The translations under genes and the position numbers were made by a program. 64,000 bases of DNA from Haemonchus contortus. Its lineage: Eukaryota; Nematoda; Chromadorea; Rhabditida; Trichostrongylidae. Every line of letters begins with the position of its first letter. Positions within the stretch are counted from its first letter, which is position 1. The stretch is taken from NCBI GenBank assembly GCA_000469685.2, contig LS997564.1, positions 28,393,459 to 28,457,458 of the forward strand, given 5' to 3'. Below are positions 22,054 through 33,100 of this stretch, piece after piece. The notes beneath the pieces were generated by a model, which saw only the letters and a program-made list of their open reading frames with translations, was not told where the DNA came from and made no database searches.

Positions 22054-22722
22054 AGTATGGACCCAAAAAATTTGTTCATCTACTTATTTATTGCATAATT
22101 TATATGTTGACAATTTCGTTTGATATGGATGCTTGCTAGAGAATGTGTGAAACACGAAATAGCATTTTCCTTCTGTAAATATTTTGTTATTCAATCAAAT
22201 TCAACGATGTGCTGGAGTTTCAGTTATTGCGCATCCTGAATTAAGTAAACATCAAAGTGACGCTCCATCTTAGTAGCTGACCAGATTAGCAGCATGATTA
22301 TGGAACGGAAGGGAATGAATGCTACCGTATTCCAACGCAGTAAAACAAGATGGTCAAAAAGAGAAATACAGACAGTGGAGATAAAAACAAAGTCGACTAT
22401 CTGATGACGGCCGGAAGCTATGCGTAGTAAGCGTATACGGATCGGATGAGCAGGTTAATTGAGATTCGGATGAGCAATTCTTCTGAGGTAGCCGGTGCTG
22501 ATACCAGCACCTTTAGATGCTCTAGATGTCAATTAATGCTCTTTTTGTCTACAACTTGACTTAAATATTGCACACTGTCAACGATTCTTCCTTTTGTGCT
22601 TAACTGGAAGTTGGGGGCATCGCGTTTTGCTTGTTCATTTTAGAGATAAAACAATCACATGGGAAAGTGCGATACCAGGCTGAGTAGAGGACGAAACGCT
22701 ACTGCTTGAAGCAAAAGGAAGT
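22054..22722. other. cdk-8 3' flank
   Basis: No AATAAA was found close to the cdk-8 stop; the TTATTCAATCAAATTCAACG region near 22,190 is a candidate end. No other feature was recognised. Confidence 0.35.
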
Positions 22723-22918
22723 ACAGAAATGAAAATTCAGTACGGCACTCGGTCCTTACAGTAATCCGGCACGGCGTAACCCATTTTAATGTGCAATTTT
22801 TCACCCGTCACATATACGACGCGTCAAAAAGGGGCCTTGTGGAAGGACAAGGGGCGGGGATGGGAAGCTAAGTGGTTGCTGTAAGAGCCGAGTGCCAGTA
22901 CTGGATTTTCATCTCTGT
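22723..22918. mobile_element. MITE family E, copy A
   Basis: The left end starts ACAGAAATGAAAATTCAGTA and is followed by CGGCACTCGG-CTTACAGTAA. The right end is the inverted counterpart (TGTAAGAGCCGAGTGCC, then GGATTTTCATCTCTGT). A second copy with the same ends and the same interior in opposite orientation lies at 33,673-33,861. It is about 196 bp and encodes nothing. Confidence 0.8.
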
Positions 22919-24257
22919 AAAGGAAGGCAACGAAGTCATGGTGTACGTGCATGTTAAACAAACACTACGATATGCTATACGATGTAAACGTACGTCTGAC
23001 ACTGATAACTTCTACGATGACAAAACAACCGAATATTAAGTTTATCTTCTTGATGACAAGATTAAGCGAAAAGGTAATGAATAGCTTTTCATAGTTGTGT
23101 CACTTAATGTCTTTGAGGTTGCGGAGCGGATGTCTGAAAATGTATGTTACGACCGAAGCGTGAGCCCGAAGATCTTGGAGTTTGTGTATATCCTCAGCTG
23201 GACCTTCCCAGTATTGTCCTACGACGTCAACCTCCGGAAAACAAAGGCTATTTGGGTGACAGCCTTGTGGCGCATAAACACCTAATTCGATCGTACATCG
23301 GAGCTCCGGTGTTTCTGCGAACAGATAAGCAGGCGAACGAAGAGAATCATGAACGGGGAAGGAATGGGCGAATGATGACGTTGCGAACACACCTCGCGCC
23401 ATTCGGCTGTGGCCAGCGGGACAAAGCGCTACGCAGTCGCCGCGCCATTCAAAAGTGGAAACGGTAGTGTGGGGGACGGAACATCCGTAGGTACTGAAAT
23501 GAGCGGGCGCAATTCGTGGCGATTTGAACGACATCGTTGGGGCTCAAATATGAAGTGGAGTAGATAAGTAAGCTCAGCTGATCCCACTATTCTACTCTAC
23601 TCCAAATTCGGGTCCCAATAATAGGCGTCAGAGCTGTTTGAATCGCCGCGCACATCTTCGGACACACGTATGTTCCGTAACACTGCTTTCCATAGTATTT
23701 AACTAACCTGCGAAGACTTCAAAACTGCATTGTACGATTTTCTGAGAAAAGTTTCGGGAAAAAACTGTGCTTGTTATAAATACTTGATGTTAATACCCAA
23801 GATTCTGTTCATGTTAAACTCATTTCTTCCAAGAATTTTCTCAGAAAAATTCTGTTATGCAAATTTGAAGAAATTTTTAGATGGACTTATTATTACGGAG
23901 AGCAGTGTAGACGAACAAAGTCTCGCCTTGGTACTCGCCCAGATAAGGCAGGCGTTTTAATCCTACATAGTCCGAATAACCGTGGTCCGAGTTGTCTTTA
24001 AGCAGGGAACATTGACCTATACATTGGTTGGCACTCGTAAGCCATGGCTTAGGCCAATTACGCATCGGAGCATTACTCTTGTTTTGAGCGGATCGCGTTA
24101 ATTAGGGCTCAGTTAAACTCACGTCCTTAACCTTTGATACGGCTAACCGTCGGCCGGCTCTCCACGGTTCCCAACATAAAAAAAGAGACTCCTGCAGTTA
24201 TGGTGTGATTGGATGTTTTTTTTCAGTTCCCTATATCAAATGTTTATATAATGTATA
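22919..24257. other. Intergenic, no gene supported
   Basis: Overlapping open frames occur on both strands at 23,097-23,534 (144 codons on the minus strand, 107 on the plus). Neither has a recognisable domain, flanking splice signals or convincing composition, so I do not call a gene. Confidence 0.35.
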
Positions 24258-24565
24258 GGGGCAGAGGTGGTGTAGTGGCAAGTGGCACACTATCTCACGC
24301 GCATGGTCAGGGGTTCGAATCCCGGATCGATGCCAGCCTAGGCCAACCAAGCCTTCCATCCCTACGAGGTCGGTTAATTGGTACCAGACTCGTTTGAGAG
24401 GATAAAAGCACTAACTCGTACATGGGATGGCCACAGGAAGTCATTGTATAGGCTACATATGCACTCATTACGCCACTACGATTCGGAATGGAAGTCGAGT
24501 TTGAGGCGCATCTCTAAGACAGGATCGATTTACGTCAAAAAATTTATCCTTTATCCTCTTTATGC
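24258..24565 (+). mobile_element. tRNA-headed SINE, best-preserved copy
   Basis: The head reads GGGGCAGAGGTGGTGTAGTG with a good box A-like TGGTGTAGTGGC and a consensus box B GGTTCGAATCC. The body follows in the family order: GGCCAACCAAGCC, GGTCGGTTAATTGGTACC, CCAGACTCGTTTGAGAGG, ATAAAAGCACTAAC, TGTATAGGCTACA, CGCCACTACGATTCGGAATG. It ends in a TTTATCCTTTATCCTC tail. Both internal RNA polymerase III promoter boxes look usable. Confidence 0.85.
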
Positions 24566-27163
24566 TTATATGTGACAAATCACAGCCATCTGTGGGGAAA
24601 TTCTCGCGTCTAACAAAGATCAATAGTCGAAACAGATTCAATAGGAGGCCGTTGCCCTGCAGACCGCCACTTCCAATCTGAATGACCACGTAAAATTCAT
24701 TGCTGAATTCAACTTTTACTAGAAGTTGGCTCAAGCGTGGTAATCGCTTGACCACTACCGGTATGGATACCTAGCAAACCCTCCTTTCCCCTCTATTCTC
24801 CCTCTCCTACTCCGTAAATTCATTGCCCTGACCAAGTACGACTCTGAATAGAAGTCAAATGATTTGACGCATCCCAATCCATTGCGTCAAAAGACTTTTC
24901 TTGTTCTCGACGGACCGTTATTATTGTTTAACCCTTGGTAACATTCTTCATCAGTCGATATGTGCTTATCTTCGAAGAGCACTGTTATGCTGGCTGATTT
25001 GATTGTGGCTGGTGTTATTCGGAATAACATATAGTAATCCGGTGTGTTTATTGCATAAACATCTCATCGCTAAGCCTCAGTACTGGTTTTGATCAGCAAT
25101 TCAACAGATATCCCATATTGGTAAACCTACGAAGAAAGCGAACGTTATTACTGAACGTACGCGTGCCCGGCTCCTCCTTTGCCTAACAAACCGAGAATAT
25201 AATCTGACTCCCTCGATTCGCTCCTTATACCATCTCTTTCTTGAAGTTTATGGGGAGAGCAGGAGTATGTGCACATTGTAAGGGGAGAGCACTTGCTGGT
25301 AGGAAATGACGATGGTGACGTTATGTGCCCTTGATGTGATTCCTTCCAGAGGAGCGCGGTACCAACTAGTCGCCTTCGAAGGGAGAGAAAGCTTAGTTGC
25401 TCAGCACGAGATACCAGATTCGATCCATGAACCGATGCGCCTGTGATAGTGCGCCACATACCCCTGCACCATCTCCTTTCCTAGGCTACATTTAATTGGT
25501 TATTTAACACTTATTTATCAAATAAGGTTCTACCTTTTATTTCTCAAAAGAGTTTCAGTTAAGTAAGTAAGGGTCGCTGTAGCACAGCTTTTGCACTTAT
25601 CCTGTTCTCCTTTCAAGCATAGAGTAGACAGAACACTGGTCGGAAGAAAACCTAAAATTTAACTCTTGGGGTAGATTTCTTGCAGCGTCCTCTCTATGCT
25701 TTAAGAACCTTAGGTGTTGCAAACTTTTTTCCTCTTCCTGCCCAACATTTTCTGCTTCTTTCCTGATAGCGGATGTTCCAGGATATGCGTAATCGGTTGT
25801 ATACAATGCTGTTCATCACGTGCAGTTTGATCGCTGTTATTTACTATCTGAACAACATAAATACAGGTTTTATCTTCTATTTCTTTGCTATATTCTCAAA
25901 ATGACCAAAACGTCTTCATAGAACAACCTCAAATTGAGTAGAGGAATTACTTGAAAAGAGAGAAGAGGAAAAGCTATCCGCTTCAATACAAATTAGCCGC
26001 CGATTTGCATATAACAGCTAATTTGTACTGAAGCAATTTCGAAGGCAGCAAAGATCTACATATGACGATCATGGTAAGGTTCCAATAGCAAAATATGGAC
26101 TGTCTCTCTAGAATTGAATATTCAAAACAAGTTACAATGTCAGCTGTCCTGTTTGCACTCTAATGCTTTCAAGCAGAGACGCAGAGAAAATATGTCGTCG
26201 TAAGAGAGTCCAGACGACAAGAAAAAATGATGTGATACTACCGAATCGTCCCATATCTGTAATTTAAGACTAAAATGGCACAAAGGCATGCCTGTACGGT
26301 CAAAACGGTTGAATAAGCTGTTTCTAAAGCACTCTCGTCATTGAAAACGTATCGCCCCGTTACTCCAACACTTCAATTGATGTACACACTTTCTCCAGAT
26401 GTGGGTATCCGACCTGTAACGTTGATCAAACGCTGAGGGAGTTCTTTCCCTTAGATCCTCTTCGATATTTGAATCCTACGCGCAGAAAGTTATTAGCAAT
26501 TTGACGGCAATCACGTTTGACCTGAAAAGCGGACCGCAGCCCATATGTGGACTATATGGTCCAGGACGACCATTTTTTTGAATTTCGGATCGGGATTGTT
26601 TAATTTTATCCGAATTCGCAAAGCATAGGATATGGCAAATGATGATGGCAGGAGGATTTTGAATTTTAGTAAGCTACTGATGGATTCTGATGAGGGGCAG
26701 TTTCTCACTTACTAACTCTTTTCAGAGGGAGAATTCCTTAAAGGCCACGTGTTTCTCCAAAAAAACATTGGTATGGTACCAAACTGTCCAAATCAGTGCG
26801 GAGCCCAGATATGCTCCAAAAACCGAAAGCAAATTTATAAGTATGATGGTTATGGTTATTGTTATTATCTGTAAAACTGCAAATTGAGATTTCCCAGGAC
26901 CACGTAGTATGCAGTTTCACTTAGGCCTGATTTTATGGTTTGAGAAGAAAGATTATTAAAAAGGGGAAATAAAGATAAATAGAACAAAATATACTACTGT
27001 AGTCCACATGTGCACTGCAGTGTCGTCAATGGGATGATGAATCTCTTATATTGGACTTTATGATGTTCACACAAACAATCACTCTAGCTGGCCTGCGGCC
27101 AAGTTTTATGTCAGATTTTAGAACAGCGTATGCAAGTCAAAGTTCATTTAAAGTAAACATAGG
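24566..27163. other. Intergenic with SINE fragments
   Basis: A diverged minus-strand SINE copy lies at about 25,300-25,480, and a 3'-domain fragment at about 24,828-24,900 (ACGACTCTGAATAGAAGTC). An 18-bp stem with one mismatch lies at 25,980-26,034 (GCTTCAATACAAATTAGC paired with GCTAATTTGTACTGAAGC, 19-base loop). No exon was supported before 27,164. Confidence 0.45.
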
Positions 27164-30100
27164 ATGAACATGCTTTTAATGTTTTCAGAATCCAGCAACT
27201 CTTATTTAAACGCCTTATATGCACTCCTGATGGACAATGTTACCTCCATCTTCGATACTTGTCCATTATACCTGTACAATCATTTGGATATCACTCTTCT
27301 AGGGTTCTACCATCCAACGTACAATCGTAAATTGGTAGGACTTTTAACGACTTAGGATTTTTTTTTGAATTGAACCTGGTCGTGCCACCTCTACGTTGTA
27401 AACCTTCTGCTTGAAGGAAAGGTTATGTGTCCTTTTTGGATACATGGCAAACCTGATGATGCAGGATAGTCATCAGTGAAGTAGAAATTCAGAAAATTCC
27501 AGAACTTTCCGACTAGAAGGCCATTTCTTGAACAGATCCATTTTGAGGACTGGACTAGGTACTGACGACAAAGAAAAAGTGTTTGAATGGTATTCCAGTC
27601 ACTGCAGAGTAATATGAGCGACTATGTAAGGTTGTGACTGCAGTAGCGCTATGCCAACATTTGATATCTGCGACTTCAGAGAGTCGTTTAATAAGCTTAA
27701 GCTAGTTTCTTGATAATACCTTATTCGGAGTCTCTGTAGGCAGTCACTGCTACTTACCGTTTCCCTGTAATCATTGTCACCTCTTCAGGGGACAATGATT
27801 TATACCACCAAAATCGGACCAATGAATCAGTAGGAGATAATGGCCAACTTTCAGCACTGCAAAGTATACAAACCGATTACTCAGCTGGTAGATGGGTATG
27901 TGCTGTTGAGCAACAACGCATCGAATCACACTTGCCATGCCAGGTACGAATCACAAACAACACTTCATGAGCAATCTTCCAAATTCTGTTTAGGGAAATG
28001 TCTGGTAATAATTTTATGAAGAGGAATTAGTAAGTTTTAATTCAGATGTATCTTCCCGAAAAAAGATAGAGGTTATAATGTCACTCTCTGGGTAGACGTT
28101 CCATCGGAGGACAGATTTGAATGTGATATTGTTGAGACAGAATGTACCAAGAACGACATCTTGGAGTCGTTCCTACATATGCAAATCGTCGAACAAAAGT
28201 GAGTGCTGCATCTAGTGTAAGTAAGCGGAATTGTAACCAAACTGGGTGATCTGTTGCCACCCGCATATTTCGAGGATTGATTCCTGACTGTTATCCGCCC
28301 GCCTAGGCCAACCGAGCCTCTCACTCGTTCGGGGTTGGTTATTTGATTCGATACCTCGCCTATGATGTACCGCTTCGAAGCAGAAGCACAGCGACAGCAC
28401 ACTTTGAGTGACTGAACGAGAGCTCACAACGCGATCATTTGTTCCTAAGTATCGCATCCAGTACAACTGAAGACAGGGCTGCCGGGTGGATGTGTTCTTC
28501 AGAACAGGATTATGCCTGACTTTCTCCGTTTTTAGGCCTTCTTTCGCTGCAACAGTCCAATCTAGCTTTTGTGTCCCTTTCCAACAGTCCTATCATGGAT
28601 CCAATTTATTAGAGCCTGATTTTTTTCTGCTTGGAAGAGGGTTTAAAGCATCTTAAACAAATTTGCCTTTTACCTTTTTGTTTCTATGCTCTTCAATTTG
28701 GTGAAACCTTCATATTATATTTGTAGGAACTCTGAAAACAGTACCAAGCCTGATGTATATGTTCTTATAATTGACTCAGCATCTTCTTTCATGGTGAAAA
28801 GGTTTGGCACTTGGTGGTCTAAAGCCTGGTATTAAATACATCGAAATTCGAGTCCGGTCAAGGTCGCTACCGAAGACGCTTGAGTATCTTCGAGAAACGA
28901 TGGGTGGCGTTCAAATGGAATTTCTAAATAAAGTTGGTGACAATAGTCGTCCAAATGGATTTCCTCTCGCATTCGGTGAGCAAGGATCTATTCGATTACT
29001 CTTCCAGGATTATTATACACCATAAGGAAGGTAGCCTCATGGTGGTGGCCTTATGTGGTTTATGAAATGTTCTGTCTTTCTTCATGCAAGGTGTTCAAGA
29101 AACGCATTCTTTACTTCAGAGTGAATTGTGTAAACACTAATAGGGTGAATGGAGTAAGAGAGACGAAGCTCATGGTTTGGCATTTTACCTGGCCTTATCC
29201 ACACACCAGGTGCATGTGGTTTACGAGTTCTTTCTGCTTCTATATACACTGTAAATGGCTGCTTTCATAGTCCGCCGGCCGGCCGGCGTGCCACGAGGCA
29301 GTGCTAGGGAGTAGGAGAGCGGCAGACGGTCGGTCAGCCCCTCGAAGGGCTGTAAACAAGGAGAGACAAGATTTAAAACCATTTGTACAAGCCCCTGGTT
29401 GTTTGGTTTTTGTCTTGTTCTTCTTTGTTTTCAGCCCTTCGACTCACCGTCTGCCGCCCTCCTCCCAACTAGCACTGCCTCGTGGCACGCCGGCCAGCCG
29501 GCAGACCATGAAAGCAGCCAATTGTAGTACGAATTCACAAGACATCCCATTGCCCACATGCCATTTCTTTTTTGGCTACTATCGAACCACTGATAGTTCT
29601 GTTGGATCATTAATTGAATTTCTCATATATATATATCAAAATACTCCCTTATAGTTCTTAAGTTAATAATACTTCTCGGCCTTTCAGAATTTCATTAAGG
29701 GAAGTCCATAGAGGGCGGAAATCGTGACTTGGTCGGTTTGTCGCCCTTGGTACCGGATTGGAATGATGCCGAAATATGTAGCAAGTATCTTGACGAATAC
29801 CCGTACTATTTGCAGCAGTTCAAGGACAATGGATATAAAGTGGGTCTACTTCTGGATTTCTTACTTACTGAATCTATTAATTCCGCGAAAGATGGAGAAA
29901 ATGTCAGTTCGCCCAAGATAAGGGGTATAACGTGGTTGCTATGAATCCATTGTATTTCATAAACAATAAACATTATTGTCCCTTCTAGAGTTCAAGTTAT
30001 TGTCATTTCCATGGTCGCTAAAAGTTGGCGATACGACAATCCATTCAAAAATCTGTGTTATGTGCTTTAATATAGTAGCCTCTACAAGATCGTGCAAATA

Positions 30101-33100
30101 CGACCACTCCTAGGTGTACTCATCGACGCTGCCAGTCTTTGAGCCCTTATCGCCCTTTTTAGACTAACTTCTGATTTTTTAAATTTAATTATTTAATTTT
30201 TTTCCTTTTTATGATTGGTATGTTATCTGTGACAGGCTGCTTTCATAGTCCGCGATCCGGCCCACGAGCGCGCGAGGGAGCGCGCTGGCGGTATCGACCA
30301 AGATTCAGTTGTAAACAAGGGGCATGCTCCGCCATCGACCGGCGCACTCGCGGGTCGGATCGCGGACTATGAAAGAAGCCTGTCACAGATAGCATACCAA
30401 TCATAAGGTCGTCCTTCTATTCACAGATGCAGGGAATTTGGGTAGGGTAGCCAAACAGTAACCCAGGTTTTCAGTTACCTCAACTTGAGCTCTCCACCGC
30501 GTCGAGCGCTGAATATTACAGACCATGATTGCTCAAGACTACGACGTCGGCTTTGTTTATTATCCGGATTGTCTTGGTTTTAACAGAAGCGAAGCTGATC
30601 ATCTTTGGAGGTATTTCTTCATTTGGTTCTGCACTATCACTGAAAACACGAGACAACTGAAAAAAGGTCGTATGCGGCCCAGCGAACGTAGGAATTTTGA
30701 AGAGTTTTCGCCACAAAAAATATCTAATCATCCGCTCTCAATACAGGTTTAAAGTGCTGGTTAAAATATGTCGGTAAGCGCATTGTCCTAATTATCTGTA
30801 GATCAAGAGGGTCTCTATACAGCTCGGTCTATGGAACGGCTGGCATTCCGCCCCAATCACAAGAACACATATTACAGGCCGTTTGACATTCGCAGTAAGG
30901 AGTCATCGAATTTCAAGAAAAGCCTGTGGGATTCCTGTAGTGAAACTCACACAGAAATGTTGAGTTATATGGAAAAGTTCATGAATTCCTACACGGGTGA
31001 GTATTCTCGTATGGCTGCTTTCATAGTTCGCCGGCGTGCCGGCCGAGGTGGTGCTAGGGAAGAGGAGGGAAGCAGACAGTCGGTCGACGCGGTCGCGTCT
31101 CGCCCAAGCCCCTTCGAAGGGCTGAAAACAAAGAAAACAAGATCAAAAACCAAACACCAAACAACCAGGGGCTTATGCAATTTTTTGATGCTGTTTTTCT
31201 TTGTTTCTAGCCCTTTGAAGGGGCTTGGGCGCGGCCGCATCTACCGACCGTCTGCCTCTCTCCCCCTCCCTAGCACTACCTCGGCTGGCACGCCCGCACA
31301 CCGGCGAACTATGAAGGCAGCCTATATTGCCACTCTGCATTCACGTTTTTTTATTATGAAAAAAATGCTTCCTTTGGACAATGCAACCTTTTGACGAGTG
31401 CACTGCGCTCTCGGGTAGTTTTTTGAACTCCACCATTATGATTGGAAGTCAATATAGAAAAACTGGAAGCATGAAAGGCCAATATGCTGGGGCGTCAACT
31501 GAACGAAGTTTCCCTACCTATTATAGCAAGGCTCATATTCACAGCTTACTAACTGGTTAGTCTTGAATTCAAGGTGGATAAGATAGATTTGTAGATGAAG
31601 AAGTTCTCACTCCAGTAATGTTCGGTTACCTTGTATGATCATTTTTCCCAAAATCCGATCACTTCGGGTCTGCCTGATTTGAGGGGCTAGGATTCCTGCC
31701 ATTTTCCGCTGACCATTTATCGCTAATCGCTTTCAAATTGCCATTCAATTTCTACTGCTTACTGTCAATGGCCCTTAGTTGTGACCATACTTCAGCGTTT
31801 CATTACTTCCATTGCTTTCTTGCAACCTCTTACTGTAGATGGGGTACGAATTAGTTGAACGGTAACTAATTTCACCTTTCTGACGCTTTAAAGATTTTTG
31901 GAGAACTTCTCTAAAATGAAGCGAAAAATGGTCTCATGACTGCGCATTCACTTCTCTACTATTCGGGGCAACCCTATACAAAATATTATCCATCAACAAA
32001 TTTGGCCCATATTATAATGAACATTATTAAGGAACGCCCAAAATCGCCCAGGTATGGCCAACAACGCTGGCGCACGAAACTCTGAAAGATCTCTATCATA
32101 CAGACGTGCAGTTCCTGGAATTTTTCCAGAGGAATCGTGCCACCATCGACCGCTCCTTCTTTTTCTTCATGGGAGATCACGGACCACGAAGAGACGGTGT
32201 AAGGCTAAACAGTTCCTCCATTTTAAAATACTGCTATCTCTGAGCTTCATTTAGACTTCTTGTCGTTTTGTGTACTTTTCGAAGCTCTTTGCTCTTCACT
32301 TTTATTGGTGAGCTTTCGGCATATAATGCCTTCGTCAGACCTTAATTATTTACAATACATTGCTGCATACAATCAGTCACTATCAGTTACAATACAAAAC
32401 ACATCGAATCATACCAAGTCAACCGGAAATATTGGGGGAAAAAAGGGGAATGGACCTGTCGGCGGGGATCTTGAAGGGAAAATGGACGCCGCTCCTGTTC
32501 TGAGGCGATTAAGTGTTATCACGTAATCAGTCTCAGTAGGTCACGCATCTCCTCTTTCGCATTGATTTCCGGCTTGATGCGGTATATTTCCCGTGCCTCC
32601 ATGATTTTCCTTTCCAGTGGCCGTACCAAATATCTATGCAAAACCCTCACATCGAAGGATGGAGCGTTTTCTTTCTCATGCCTAAGTGTACGGTGCCTGG
32701 AAAAACTGCTGTGTGGATAGGCAGCGGGATTGGCCAGCGCTCTTCTATGTTCATCCAGACGAATCTTCAGTGGTCTCGCGGTCTCCCCCACGTACTTTTC
32801 TCCACATCCATCATAAGGTCTTCATCAGAAGGATGTGGAGAAAAGTACGTGGGGGAGACCGCGAGACCACTGAAGATTCGTCTGGATGAACATAGAAGAG
32901 CGCTGGCCAATCCCGCTGCCTATCCACACAGCAGTTTTTCCAGGCACCGTACACTCAGGCATGAGAAAGAAAACGCTCCTCCCTTCGATGTGAGGGTTTT
33001 GCATAGATATTTGGTACGGCCACTGGAAAGGAAAATCATGGAGGCACGGGAAATATACCGCATCAAGCCGGAAATCAATGCGAAAGAGGAGATGCGTGAC

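Noticed and set aside
23097..23534. Overlapping ORFs on both strands (144 and 107 codons)
   Set aside because: There is no domain, splice context or poly(A) signal; overlap on both strands suggests chance in a GC-richer stretch.
24290..24340. Free-standing tRNA gene
   Set aside because: The box A and box B text belongs to the head of a SINE, as shown by the shared body downstream in every copy; cloverleaf pairing is poor.
30831..30877. Upstream extension of DUF229 exon 8 (MERLAFRPNHKN)
   Set aside because: The phase from exon 7 requires the acceptor at 30,877, which restores LWRPFDIR; the upstream open frame is intronic.
32636..32833. N-terminal part of the 161-codon plus-strand frame over the palindrome
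   Set aside because: It is the antisense of the left Penelope-like arm; only the part from about 32,834 is element coding.
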